From assembly GCA_004558205.1 (NCBI GenBank), contig SFDM01000033.1, positions 1 through 35,416 of the forward strand: a DNA stretch of 35,416 nucleotides, in the 5' to 3' direction. Shown in pieces: positions 13,922-22,203 of this stretch (position 1 is the first letter of the stretch; the number at the start of each line of letters is the position of its first letter). Under the pieces are notes generated by a model. That model was not told the DNA's origin. It did no database searches and saw nothing but the letters and a program-made list of their open reading frames with translations. Origin of the DNA: Pyramidobacter piscolens. Its GTDB lineage: Bacteria; Synergistota; Synergistia; Synergistales; Dethiosulfovibrionaceae. The position numbers and the translations under genes are program-made.

Positions 13922-14590
13922 TTACCCCTCAGCAACGCTCCAACACAGGCCGCGCACTTCCTTCGCGCCGGCGCCGTAGAGGGCGTCGGCCGCGCGGAGC
14001 AGCGTGGTGCCGGTGGTGCAGACGTCGTCGAGCAGCAGGATCCGCTCTAGCGGCACGGGAACGCAGCTGAAGCAATTTTTGGGCATTTCCTTCCGCGCCC
14101 GCCGGACCTTCTGTTCCTTCTGGGGTTTCACAGGGACGTTCCAGGCCAGGGGCCGGATCACGGGAAATCCCGACGCTTCGGCCAATCCGCGCGCCATCCA
14201 GCTGAGGTGATCGTCGCCTTGGGGAAAGAGGATCAGCCGGTCGTGAGGCGGAATGGGCGTAATGGCCCAGGGGCCCTCCTCGTCGATCAGGGGGACCAGA
14301 GCTTTCCCCAGCGCGCGGGCCAGAGCGCCGCGAGAGCCGTACTTCGCGGCAAGCAGCACGTCGCGGGGTTTTCCCTCGTGGCGGCAAAGCGCGCTGATCT
14401 TATAACGGTTTCCATGACGTGGGCAGGGCGCGGGCCCTCCGCAGGCAAGGCAGCGCGGCAAAAGCCCTTCCGGCGCGAGGCCGCGCAAGCATTCAGGGCA
14501 GATGGCGCGGCCCAGCGCGCCGCAGACAGGGCAGCTTTCCGGGAAAAGGAGATGAGCGGCCAGTTCGGCAGCAAGAGGAAAAAGTTTCAT
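13922..14590 (-). CDS. comF: ComF-family phosphoribosyltransferase-like protein
   Basis: ComF/GntX proteins have an N-terminal zinc finger and a type I phosphoribosyltransferase fold; in competent bacteria they act in DNA uptake with the ComFA helicase, elsewhere the role is unclear. Here paired cysteines lie at 20/23, 31/34 and 47/50 with CPRHG at 56-60. The PRPP loop ILLLDDVCTTGTTLLRAADAL is near residue 190. At 222 aa it is of usual size. The ATG at 14590 lies 5 nt after the stop of the upstream gene, so the two are co-transcribed. No comFA or other competence gene is in the window, so a competence role is not established. Confidence 0.9.
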   Translation of the reverse strand: MKLFPLAAELAAHLLFPESCPVCGALGRAICPECLRGLAPEGLLPRCLACGGPAPCPRHGNRYKISALCRHEGKPRDVLLAAKYGSRGALARALGKALVPLIDEEGPWAITPIPPHDRLILFPQGDDHLSWMARGLAEASGFPVIRPLAWNVPVKPQKEQKVRRARKEMPKNCFSCVPVPLERILLLDDVCTTGTTLLRAADALYGAGAKEVRGLCWSVAEG

Positions 14591-14595
14591 CCCCG

Positions 14596-15816
14596 TCAGG
14601 GAGCGGCGGCGGCCGCCGCTCCCCTCAAGCCGGCCAGCGGCTCGGAAGGCAGTTCAAAGTCAGGCAATGATTCGTCGCCGGGGTGCATGTCCCTGTCGAT
14701 GCGGATCTTCACGTTCACGGGGCCCTCGCTGTAGATGTCGCGGGCGGCGTGGATGGAGATCTTAAAGGGCGGCGGCGTCTGGCTCATGCGCTCCACGGCG
14801 TCATAAAAGTCGTTGGCTGGAATGTCGCCGACCATGCCCGTCAAGGGGTCGTTGAGGATCCCCGCCGAGGAAGCCATACGGTTCAGCTCGCGGAGCATGT
14901 AGCTGAGGAGCACTTCGCTCTGTTCGGAGCTGCGCGGCGTCCTGACGACGCGGGTCAGAAGCTCTTCATCCTGTTCAAAAACCAGGGTGCTCTCAAAGAC
15001 GCGGTACACCAGGCGAAGCTTTTCACCTTCGGCGATATTGAAGGGCACCGAGGCGCGGACCACCTTCCGGCTGTCATAGGCCAGAGCGCGCCACATCACG
15101 GCCTGGAGGGAATCGGGGTCTTCCTCGATCTTCACCGCGGTAGGTTCTTCGTTGGTGCGGCGGGCCACCTGATAACGGATGCGCTCATTAAGTCGGTCGA
15201 TCAGCTTTCTGATCTCCGCCTCGTCGGTGGTGCCTTCGGGGATCACTTCCTGGCCGAGCCGTTCGTCGGCAAAGGCGACGATCTTCCCCTCCTGAAGGCG
15301 TCCCAAGGTGTTTCGAAGGCGCTGTACGTCTTCCTGAAGGGAGGTGCGCTCGTCATTCAGCTTGTCCCGTTCGGCTTTAATGCCGGCAGTCTCGGTGCGA
15401 AGAGATTCTATACGCTGCTGCATGTCCGCAAGGTCTTTTTCCTTGCTGTCCAGCTTCTGCTGAGTCTCCACCACCAAAAGGGACGAGATCTGCTGCTCGT
15501 TGCGGCTGTCCTGAAGCTGGCGCGTCAGGTCGATCATCTGGCGCTGGATGTACTGCATGGAGAACAGCGTTGTGCGGACGGTTTCGGACATGACGGCCAG
15601 AATGGCGATGACGCAGAATGAGATGATCATGCCCGTCACGGCGGTAATCAGCGACGAGGTGTAGCGCGGACGGAGGTTGAAAATGGTGACGCGGCGTTTG
15701 GCGATTTTCATGCCCACTCGGTCGCCGATGTAGGACAGGGCGCCGCCCACAAAAAGCGTAAGCACGATGAGCTTCCAATTTACTTCTTGTATGAGTTCCC
15801 ACAAGCTCTCTTCCAT
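14596..15816 (-). CDS. DUF3084-like membrane and coiled-coil protein
   Basis: The 406-aa protein has two membrane helices (about residues 12-32 and 53-78), separated by a basic cytoplasmic loop (KIAKRRVTIFNLRPRYTS). A coiled coil runs from about 95 to 185 (LDSKEKDLADMQQRIESLRTETAGIKAERDKL). The C-terminal alpha/beta region has no recognised active site, and the protein ends in a run of six alanines. This layout matches DUF3084 proteins, known in Synergistota and cyanobacteria but without assigned function. The ATG at 15816 shares its A with the upstream TGA (TGATG) and follows AAAGGAGG by 7-8 nt; an upstream open frame extending to 15954 lies inside the neighbouring gene and is rejected. Confidence 0.75.
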   Translation of the reverse strand: MEESLWELIQEVNWKLIVLTLFVGGALSYIGDRVGMKIAKRRVTIFNLRPRYTSSLITAVTGMIISFCVIAILAVMSETVRTTLFSMQYIQRQMIDLTRQLQDSRNEQQISSLLVVETQQKLDSKEKDLADMQQRIESLRTETAGIKAERDKLNDERTSLQEDVQRLRNTLGRLQEGKIVAFADERLGQEVIPEGTTDEAEIRKLIDRLNERIRYQVARRTNEEPTAVKIEEDPDSLQAVMWRALAYDSRKVVRASVPFNIAEGEKLRLVYRVFESTLVFEQDEELLTRVVRTPRSSEQSEVLLSYMLRELNRMASSAGILNDPLTGMVGDIPANDFYDAVERMSQTPPPFKISIHAARDIYSEGPVNVKIRIDRDMHPGDESLPDFELPSEPLAGLRGAAAAAAP

Positions 15817-16316
15817 CAGCTGGCCTCCTTTCCGCAAGCGACAGAGAGTTTTTTCATGTAACGCTGATGCGCGCTCAGCACGGTTTGAATTTTCCAGGCT
15901 TCCCACAGGGGGCCGCCGTTCATGCCCGGACACTGGGCGGCCGCGGCGGCCCAAGCTTCGGGCGAAGCGAGCAGCTCGGGCCAGAAGGGCCAGGTGCGGC
16001 AGGCAATGGGGCGGCAGGGATAGACTTTGCAGCGGTTATCGCCGCGGTTCATGATGCAGCGGCCGTCCTGAGTCTCCCTGATGCTGGGAAAACGCCAGCG
16101 GTTCGTTTCGCGGCGCGCTCGGAATTCGTTCAGAGATTCGCCGAAAAGCTGAGCGATGCGCCTTTCTTCTTCAGGCAGCAGGAAGATCCCGCCGGGAGCC
16201 CCGCGGCAGCAGCGGCCGCAGCCAAGGCATTCGAAATGAAGCCCTTCGTTCCACCATGGCTGGGCGCCCCTGTCGGATTGTGAGGGTTCCTCGGGGTTCT
16301 CTAAAAATTCGCCCAT
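15816..16316 (-). CDS. YkgJ-family cysteine-cluster (CxxCxxCC) protein
   Basis: This 166-aa protein carries the N-terminal CxxCxxCC signature at residues 30, 33, 36 and 37. Further cysteines follow at 87, 96, 101 and 106 (RCIMN, RCKVYPCRPIACRTWPF). That pattern defines the YkgJ/UPF0153 family, thought to bind zinc or an iron-sulfur cluster; no reaction is known for most members. It begins 4 nt after the mreB stop and is coupled (TGATG) to the DUF3084-like gene. No signal peptide is seen. The cysteine set is complete, so it is likely functional. Confidence 0.88.
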   Translation of the reverse strand: MGEFLENPEEPSQSDRGAQPWWNEGLHFECLGCGRCCRGAPGGIFLLPEEERRIAQLFGESLNEFRARRETNRWRFPSIRETQDGRCIMNRGDNRCKVYPCRPIACRTWPFWPELLASPEAWAAAAAQCPGMNGGPLWEAWKIQTVLSAHQRYMKKLSVACGKEAS

Positions 16317-16320
16317 GGTA

Positions 16321-17364
16321 TCAACGCTTGGTCCTGCGGGCGGAAAAGAGAACAGCGCCCTGATTGGATTCCACGAGATGGCCGATGTTGGCTAAAGCCA
16401 AGCCGGTTCCCAAGGCCACGCACTCGGTGGGATGATCGGCCACGACGCACTTAATGCCCGTGCTTCTGGAGATCAGCTCGGGCAGCCCCCGCAGCAGCGC
16501 GCCACCGCCGGTCAGGACGATACCCTTGTCGATGATGTCGGCGGACAGTTCCGGCGGGGTCATCTCGAGCACGTTTCTGATGCCCTCCACGATGCTCTGA
16601 ACGCGCTCTATGATGGCAGAGCAGACGCTGCGGCTGTTGATGTCGATCTGGCGGGGCAGTCCCTGGACCAGGTCGCGGCCCTTCAGCGTCATGTTGTTGT
16701 CCTCCCCGTCGGGCAGGCAGGAACCGATCATGATCTTGAGATTTTCCGCCATCTGCTCGCCGATCGCCAGGTTATACTGCTTGCGCAGATAGCGCATGAT
16801 GCATTCGTCCAGCTTGTCGCCGCCGATGCGCAGCGACTTGGATATGACGCAGCCGCCCAGAGAGATAACGGCGATGTCGGTGGTGCCGCCGCCGATGTCG
16901 ACGATCATCTTGCCGCAGGCTTCTTCGACCTGGAGCTGAGCGCCGATGGCGGCGGCCATGGGCTCCTCTATCAGGTAGGCTTCGCGGGCTCCCACTTCGA
17001 CGGCCGCCTCAAGGACGGCGCGGCGCTCCACGTCGGTGGCGCCCGAAGGCACGCAGATCATGATGCGGTTGCGGAAATAGCGGTGTATGCCGCCGTTGAC
17101 TTTTTTCATGAAGTAGCGAAGCATAGCTTCGGTCATGGAATAGTCGGCGATCACGCCGTCGCGGAGCGGACGCACGGAAATCACGTTGCCCGGAGTACGG
17201 CCGACCATGTTCTTCGCCTCGTAACCAACGGCTAGGATTCTTCCTGTGTCCTGGTCCACGGCGACGCATGATGGTTCTTTGAGGACGATGTCCTTGCCCT
17301 TTACGTAAATCAGCACCGTTGCCGTGCCAAGGTCAATACCTATATCATTGCCAAAAGAAAACAC
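16321..17364 (-). CDS. mreB: Rod shape-determining protein MreB
   Basis: MreB is the bacterial actin that guides lateral cell-wall synthesis on the inner membrane. The 347-aa protein has the phosphate-1 loop GIDLGTATVLIY (9-20), the phosphate-2 motif DIGGGTTDIAVIS (156-168) and the adenosine motif LTGGGALLRGLPELI near 288-302. EEPMAAAIGA lies at 133-142. The MFSFGNDIGIDLGT start, with a hydrophobic N-terminal tip, fits membrane binding. It is not followed by mreC or mreD but by the cysteine-cluster gene, so the rest of the elongasome is elsewhere, or this is one of several MreB paralogues. Confidence 0.96.
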   Translation of the reverse strand: MFSFGNDIGIDLGTATVLIYVKGKDIVLKEPSCVAVDQDTGRILAVGYEAKNMVGRTPGNVISVRPLRDGVIADYSMTEAMLRYFMKKVNGGIHRYFRNRIMICVPSGATDVERRAVLEAAVEVGAREAYLIEEPMAAAIGAQLQVEEACGKMIVDIGGGTTDIAVISLGGCVISKSLRIGGDKLDECIMRYLRKQYNLAIGEQMAENLKIMIGSCLPDGEDNNMTLKGRDLVQGLPRQIDINSRSVCSAIIERVQSIVEGIRNVLEMTPPELSADIIDKGIVLTGGGALLRGLPELISRSTGIKCVVADHPTECVALGTGLALANIGHLVESNQGAVLFSARRTKR

Positions 17365-17448
17365 AGAAACTGCCTCCCCCCTGGTGTAGGGTTTTTGTCT
17401 TGGGATTAAACAGGTAAAATTTCAGGCTGCAAATACCATAAGCGCTGT

Positions 17449-18207
17449 CTATTGTACCTTATTTTGCTCCGGATAGCCAACCCGCCAAAAAAACAATCCC
17501 TGGGGAGGGACGGTCATCGCGGAATCGGAACGATTTCCGCCTTCAAGAAGCCCTTGAAGCCACGAAAGGGATTTTTTTCCAGCTCCAATTTGATCGAGAT
17601 TGCCCACCATGATGCGTATCATGTTGGTCAAGAACGCGTCGCCGCGGACCCTGAGAATCGAAAGCCGCCCTCTCTGGACCCAGCGGACAAAGTGCATGCG
17701 CCGGATGGGGTTGTCGGGCACTTCGCCGGCACGGCAGAAGGCGCTGAAATCGTGAACGCCCTCCATCATGGCGCAGGCCAGACGGATCTGCTCCGCGTCC
17801 CACTGATCCTGTTTTTTCCACCACACATAGGGTTTCATCTGTGGATAACAAAAGGAGCCGCGCCAGATAAAATAGGCGTATTCACGCCACAGGGCGCACC
17901 GTCGGGCGTCAAAGTTCTCTTCCCGCTCCTGGACGGAAGTTACCGAAGCAGCCTCGGGCAAATGGGCGTTGATCGCCAGCAGCAGCTTTCGGGGCGTCCA
18001 GCTGCGGTTCATCGAAAAGGACGCCACCTGGCCTTTGGCGTGGACGCCAGCGTCGGTCCGTCCAGCGCCGGCGGCTTTCACGGGGCTTCCGTTGAGCAGC
18101 GTCAGCGCCTCTTCAAGGCGCTGCTGCACCGAAACGCCGTTAGGCTGAACCTGCCAGCCGCAGAACTTTCCGCCGTCATAGCTGATAACGCAGGAATAGC
18201 GGGGCAT
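17449..18207 (-). CDS. truA: tRNA pseudouridine(38-40) synthase TruA
   Basis: TruA converts uridines 38-40 of the tRNA anticodon stem to pseudouridine. The 252-aa protein starts MPRYSCVISYDGGKFCGWQVQ and has the catalytic Asp52 in GAGRTDAGVHAKGQVASF (47-64). FLTNMIRIMVGNL near the C-terminus is also diagnostic. An upstream extension to 18267 would overlap ecfT; the ATG at 18207, directly after the ecfT stop and preceded by AAGGCG, gives the family-typical N-terminus. It is the last gene of the rplQ-ecfA1-ecfA2-ecfT-truA string. Confidence 0.96.
   Translation of the reverse strand: MPRYSCVISYDGGKFCGWQVQPNGVSVQQRLEEALTLLNGSPVKAAGAGRTDAGVHAKGQVASFSMNRSWTPRKLLLAINAHLPEAASVTSVQEREENFDARRCALWREYAYFIWRGSFCYPQMKPYVWWKKQDQWDAEQIRLACAMMEGVHDFSAFCRAGEVPDNPIRRMHFVRWVQRGRLSILRVRGDAFLTNMIRIMVGNLDQIGAGKKSLSWLQGLLEGGNRSDSAMTVPPQGLFFWRVGYPEQNKVQ
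17451..17480 (-). promoter_or_regulatory. Candidate promoter for mreB
   Basis: On the minus strand TTGGCT (17475-17480) and TACAAT (17451-17456) are 18 nt apart and lie in the last codons of truA. A second, weaker pair (TTGCAG, 17 nt, TTAATC) lies downstream of it. Either would separate mreB from the truA unit; the 84-nt gap supports this. Confidence 0.4.
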
Positions 18208-18209
18208 GG

Positions 18210-19019
18210 TCAGTTCAGCGCCTTGTTCAGAAGCGCCTGAAGGGGGATCAGCAGCGCGCAGGCGCACAAAAGAGCGGAATCGCTCAGACTCCAGCGGAAA
18301 GGCTTCATACGCGTCCTTCCCACGCCGCCTCGGTAACAGCGGGCTTCCATGGCAACGGCCAGTTCGTCGGCGCGTTGAAAGACGATCACAAAGAGGGGCA
18401 CCAGCACGGGAACGAAGGCTTTCATGCGCTTGACCAGCGATCCCCGGTCAAGATCGGCGCCTCGGGCAAGCTGAGCCTTTAAAATTCGGTCGGTCTCGCC
18501 GAGCAGCGTGGGGATAAAGCGCAGAGCGATGGTCATCATCATGGCCAGCTCATGAGCGGGAAAACCGAAGCGCTTGAAGGGTGAAAACAGTTTTTCCAGG
18601 CCGTCGGACAGCGCCATGGGGCTGGTGGTCAGCGTGAGCAGGTTGGCGAAGAGGATCAGCAGCGTCAGCCGAAGGCTCATGGTCCACGCCATGGTCACGC
18701 CCTCGCGGGAGATGGAGAGGATCCCCCATTTCCAAAGGGGCGCACCGCGGGAAAAAAACAGGTTCAGCAGCGCCGTGAACAGGATCAGGAAGATCACGGT
18801 GCGTATGGAGCGCAGCAAAAAGCCGAGGCTGATCTGCGACGCAGCGGCGGCGAACCACAGCAAGGCGCACCACAGAATCCAGTCATAGGGGGCGCCGGCC
18901 ATGAAGATCCCCGTCAGGATCAGCACCAGGGCGCCGATCTTGGCGCGGGGATCGAGGCGGTGAACCCAGGACTGAGACGGGATATACTGTCCGAAACTCA
19001 GATTTTCAAGAAATTTCAT
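18210..19019 (-). CDS. ecfT: ECF transporter transmembrane subunit EcfT
   Basis: EcfT is the scaffold membrane protein of energy-coupling-factor transporters, linking the two ATPases to substrate-specific S components. The 269-aa protein opens with LSFGQYIPSQSWVHRLDPRAKI, then has several hydrophobic helices. The coupling-helix Ala-Arg-Gly motifs are LARGADLDRG and MEARCYRGG, both intact. The ATG at 19019 overlaps the ecfA2 stop (ATGA), which excludes the longer upstream frame. No S component is adjacent, so the module probably serves several substrates (group II type). Confidence 0.93.
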   Translation of the reverse strand: MKFLENLSFGQYIPSQSWVHRLDPRAKIGALVLILTGIFMAGAPYDWILWCALLWFAAAASQISLGFLLRSIRTVIFLILFTALLNLFFSRGAPLWKWGILSISREGVTMAWTMSLRLTLLILFANLLTLTTSPMALSDGLEKLFSPFKRFGFPAHELAMMMTIALRFIPTLLGETDRILKAQLARGADLDRGSLVKRMKAFVPVLVPLFVIVFQRADELAVAMEARCYRGGVGRTRMKPFRWSLSDSALLCACALLIPLQALLNKALN

Positions 19020-19894
19020 CGCCGTGCCACCTCCGGTGGTTGATTCCTCCTGGCCCGCAGAAGCGCCTCGGCCAGTTTGTCGGGGTCGCAGGTCAGAGGG
19101 ACTTTTATGCCCCGGTCCTGCAGTTTCAGTACCAGCTGATACATCTCGGGCAGCACCAGCCCCTGGACGGGCCGCTTCCAAAGCTGGCTGGCGATCTGCT
19201 CGGGCGTCCCAAGGCCCGTGTTCTTTCCCCGTTCCAGCATGAGGATTTTATCGCTCTTCGAAAAGGCGATTTCAAGGTCGTGGGTGATCATGACGATGCC
19301 CGTGCTTTCGCGGTGAATGCGTGAAAGCAATTCCAAAAGGGCGGCGCGTCCGCGGCTGTCTAGGCCAGCGGTGGGCTCGTCGAGCACCAGATAGTCCGGA
19401 GAACTGGCCAGCACCGAAGCGATCGCCACTCGGCGCTTCTCGCCGCCCGAGAGACCGAAGGGGCTGCGGTTCAAGTAGCTGTCGTCAAGCTCGACAGCGC
19501 GCATAGACTTCTGAACCAGCGCCGCGATCTGCGCCTCGGGAACGCCCCAGTTGCGGGGAGCAAAGGAGATTTCTTCCTTTACGGTCTCCTCGAAAAGCTG
19601 CTGTTCGGGATATTGGAAGATCAGCCCCACGCGGCGGCGGATCTGACGGTAATCGGCCTTCTTTTTTTCTTTCTCGGGAACGATCGGAGTTCCATCCACG
19701 ATGACGCGGCCCGAGGAAGGCCGCAGGATCGCGTTCAGGTGCTGCGCGAACGTCGACTTTCCGCTGCCCGTGTGGCCGATAATGGACGTCCAGTGTTCTC
19801 GTTCGATTGAAAGAGAAACGCCCTCCAGAGCCTTCGTCTGAAGGGCCGTATTTTCATGATAAATGTGACTGAGATTTTCTACCAGGATTGACAT
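19016..19894 (-). CDS. ecfA2: ECF transporter ATP-binding subunit EcfA2
   Basis: This 292-aa ABC ATPase pairs with EcfA1 to power vitamin or metal uptake. It has Walker A GHTGSGKST at 40-48, the Q-loop in FQYPEQQLFEETV, signature LSGGEKRRVAIAS, Walker B YLVLDEPTAGLD and the switch histidine in MITHDLE. The order relative to rplQ and ecfT matches the second ATPase gene of Firmicutes. Its start overlaps the ecfA1 3' end by 16 nt, and its stop overlaps ecfT by 4 nt. Confidence 0.95.
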   Translation of the reverse strand: MSILVENLSHIYHENTALQTKALEGVSLSIEREHWTSIIGHTGSGKSTFAQHLNAILRPSSGRVIVDGTPIVPEKEKKKADYRQIRRRVGLIFQYPEQQLFEETVKEEISFAPRNWGVPEAQIAALVQKSMRAVELDDSYLNRSPFGLSGGEKRRVAIASVLASSPDYLVLDEPTAGLDSRGRAALLELLSRIHRESTGIVMITHDLEIAFSKSDKILMLERGKNTGLGTPEQIASQLWKRPVQGLVLPEMYQLVLKLQDRGIKVPLTCDPDKLAEALLRARRNQPPEVARR

Positions 19895-20712
19895 AGGGCG
19901 TTTCCTATCTCCTCAGCTCGCGGCTGAGTGTCTTTCGCAACCAGTCCCGCAGAAAGGAGACGTTCCTTGAGCGTCACCATCGGGGGAACTTCCAGTCCCC
20001 AGCGCGATTTCAGGTCTTTCTGGCGAAAAAGTTCTGCCGGGGAGCCCTGCCAGTCCAGACGGCCCTGGGCAAGCACCAGAATGCGGTCAGCGTCCAGAAC
20101 TTCCTCGAGGCGGTGGGTGACGTGCAGGATCGTGATGCCCCGTTCATGCAAGTCCCTCAGCAGGGCGATTACCTCGCCGCGCCCTTCGGGATCAAGCATA
20201 GCCGTGGGCTCATCCAACACGATACAGGCGGAATTCATGGCCAGTGCCCCGGCGATGGCCAGGCGCTGCTTCTGACCGCCTGAAAGGGTGTATACGGCCT
20301 TGTCGGCCTTCTCCCGAAGGCCGCAGATATCGAGAGCCCTTTCGACGCGGGCTCTGATCTCGGGGGCCGGAAGGCCGAGATTCTCGGGGCCAAAGGCCAC
20401 GTCGTCCTCTACGACGGTAGAGACGATCTGGTTTTCTGGGTTTTGAAACACCATCGAGATGTTTTTACGAATCTCCCATTGATTCTCCTCTGCTCTGGAA
20501 TCCCGGCCCTGAATAAAACAAGCGCCCTGCATCGGAACGAGCAGGGCGTTAAGGTGTTTGGCCAGCGTTGACTTACCAGAGCCATTGCTGCCGACCAGGG
20601 CGATCCACTCGCCCTGCCGCACGTCGAAACTGACGTCCTCGAGTGCGGGTCTCCCCGTGTCGGAGTAAGAATAGCCAACACCCCTCAGGGAGATCATATG
20701 CGTATGCTCCAT
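19879..20712 (-). CDS. ecfA1: ECF transporter ATP-binding subunit EcfA1
   Basis: The 277-aa ABC ATPase has Walker A GSNGSGKST (about 37-45), the Q-loop FQNPENQIVSTVVEDDVAFGPENLG, signature LSGGQKQRLAIAG, Walker B CIVLDEPTAMLDPEG and the switch histidine in HVTHRLEEV. The FQNPENQ...VEDDVAFGPEN stretch is characteristic of EcfA1. It follows rplQ by 11 nt, so it is probably read through from the ribosomal alpha operon. The ATG at 20712 is preferred; an in-frame ATG five codons later is possible. Confidence 0.95.
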   Translation of the reverse strand: MEHTHMISLRGVGYSYSDTGRPALEDVSFDVRQGEWIALVGSNGSGKSTLAKHLNALLVPMQGACFIQGRDSRAEENQWEIRKNISMVFQNPENQIVSTVVEDDVAFGPENLGLPAPEIRARVERALDICGLREKADKAVYTLSGGQKQRLAIAGALAMNSACIVLDEPTAMLDPEGRGEVIALLRDLHERGITILHVTHRLEEVLDADRILVLAQGRLDWQGSPAELFRQKDLKSRWGLEVPPMVTLKERLLSAGLVAKDTQPRAEEIGNALCQSW

Positions 20713-20723
20713 TACTTCAGCTC

Positions 20724-21077
20724 TTAGTCAACCAAAGCGATGACTGCCATCGGAGAAGCGTCTCCGACGCGGAAGCCAGTACGCACAATTCTGGTATATC
20801 CGCCCGGCCGTTCGGTGTAACGAGGAGCTACCTCGTCGAACAGCTTGTTGACGGCTTCCTTATAGTTCATGCGAGAAATAACGATGCGGCGATCGTTCAA
20901 CGTGCCGCCCTTGGCGCGCGTAATCAAACGCTCCGCCACGCGGCGAACTTCCTTGGCGCGCGTGACCGTGGTCTCGATGCTTCCCTCGATGAAGAGGCTC
21001 GCAACCATGTTCGCAAGCATTGCGCGTCTGTGGCTGCCGTTACGACCGAGCTTTCTGTGGTCAACTCCATGTCTCAT
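20724..21077 (-). CDS. rplQ: 50S ribosomal protein L17
   Basis: The 117-aa protein shows the L17 signature MRHGVDHRKLGRNGSHRRAM at the N-terminus and GGYTRIVRTGFRVGDASPMAVIALVD at the C-terminus. L17 binds 23S rRNA near the exit-tunnel side. It follows rpoA by 6 nt, the usual end of the alpha operon. Confidence 0.97.
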   Translation of the reverse strand: MRHGVDHRKLGRNGSHRRAMLANMVASLFIEGSIETTVTRAKEVRRVAERLITRAKGGTLNDRRIVISRMNYKEAVNKLFDEVAPRYTERPGGYTRIVRTGFRVGDASPMAVIALVD

Positions 21078-21083
21078 CTGGAC

Positions 21084-22112
21084 TTAGTCCTCCTTGCTTG
21101 AGTTCTCTGCACTTGCTTTATCATCGGTAAGGATAATCCCGTACTTGGCCATCTTCTCTTCAATTTCACGAAGAGAGATCTTTCCGAGGTTGCGGATCTT
21201 CAGCAAGTCATCTTTACTGCGGCTGACCAGGTCGCCAATGGTATGAATTCCACCGCGGAGCAAGCAGTTCTCGCTCCTGATAGAAAGCTCCAGTTCCCTG
21301 ACACCTTTGGACAGAAGAGCGTTTTCTTCTTTGCTGCCTGCCGCATCTCCGCTGCCTGCTTCGCCGGAGCCCTTGTTCTGGCCTTCGTCGTCAAACAGTT
21401 CAGTCTCGGAGGGATGAAGCTTCCGAAGCTCCTGAACAACAATGTCGAAATACTCGCGAAGAAGCTTCGCGGCTTCGGCAACTGCAAGATCTGGAACGAC
21501 GACGCCATTCGAGGTGACATCCATGACGATTTTCTCATAGTCCGTTCTTTGGCCGACACGCTCGTCCCGTACTTCGTACTTGACCCGAAGGATGGGCGAA
21601 TAAATAGCGTCGATCATCAGCGCGTCCACGGGTAAATAACTCGGACGCGGACGATCCACCGTGGCGTATCCCACTCCCTGCTCGACGTAAACCTCGAGAG
21701 AAAGGCTGTGGCCCTCCGCAAGCGTGCAGATGTACGCTTCCGGATCTATAAACTCGATTTCGCTGTCTTCCTGAAAATCGGCGACCGTGACCCGTCTGCC
21801 GCCTTCGACGTCCAGCTTCAGCGTGCGGTACTCGGCGCTATGAGAGCGGACAGGCACGTGCTTGAGATTCAACAGCAGTTCAATAACGTCTTCCTTCATG
21901 CCGGGGATCGTCGTGAACTCGTGCAGGGCGCCTTCAACGCGAACCGCGCTGATTGCCGCTCCCTTAATGGAGGAAAGCAGCACGCGACGAAGGGCATTGC
22001 CTATCGTCTGACCATAACCGCGTTCAAGCGGACCAATGACCAGCCTGGCGTTGGTCTTAGTGCACTCTTCGACTCGTATCTCAGGCCGCATAATCTCCAA
22101 TGATCCCAACAC
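21084..22112 (-). CDS. rpoA: DNA-directed RNA polymerase subunit alpha
   Basis: The 342-aa subunit dimerises to start RNA polymerase assembly. The N-terminal domain contains LERGYGQTIGNALRRVLLSSIKGAAI (29-54 region) and the VEGALHEFTTIPGMKEDVIELLLNLK segment. An acidic, Gly/Ser-rich linker (about 245-275) joins it to the C-terminal domain, where LLRGGIHTIGDLVSRSKDDLLKIRNLG contacts UP elements and activators. The listed start is GTG at 22112, close behind GGAAAGG. In-frame TTG codons at 22109 and 22100 and an ATG at 22091 (preceded by GGAG) are alternatives; conserved sequence begins after this last ATG, so the true start is uncertain by a few codons. Confidence 0.95.
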   Translation of the reverse strand: MLGSLEIMRPEIRVEECTKTNARLVIGPLERGYGQTIGNALRRVLLSSIKGAAISAVRVEGALHEFTTIPGMKEDVIELLLNLKHVPVRSHSAEYRTLKLDVEGGRRVTVADFQEDSEIEFIDPEAYICTLAEGHSLSLEVYVEQGVGYATVDRPRPSYLPVDALMIDAIYSPILRVKYEVRDERVGQRTDYEKIVMDVTSNGVVVPDLAVAEAAKLLREYFDIVVQELRKLHPSETELFDDEGQNKGSGEAGSGDAAGSKEENALLSKGVRELELSIRSENCLLRGGIHTIGDLVSRSKDDLLKIRNLGKISLREIEEKMAKYGIILTDDKASAENSSKED

Positions 22113-22137
22113 CTTTCCATTGACTCCATAGCCCCTT

Positions 22138-22150
22138 CCCCCAAAGGGGG
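22138..22150 (-). promoter_or_regulatory. Hairpin in the rpoA leader
   Basis: CCCCC (22138-22142) and GGGGG (22146-22150) pair around AAA in the 91-nt rpsK-rpoA gap, with the neighbouring GCCCC (22131-22135) offering a second partner for the G-run. The stem ends about 25 nt before the rpoA start region. It could affect rpoA initiation or RNA stability. No T-run follows, so it is not a terminator. Confidence 0.4.
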
Positions 22151-22203
22151 CACAGCAGGCTACGACGGTTCCTAGGCTGCGTATAAACCAACAAAATCAG
22201 GTA

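Noticed and set aside
14596..14640. Alanine run at the end of the DUF3084-like protein as a repeat expansion or frameshift
   Set aside because: The GCC/GCG run is short and in frame with a clean stop before comF; nothing shows disruption.
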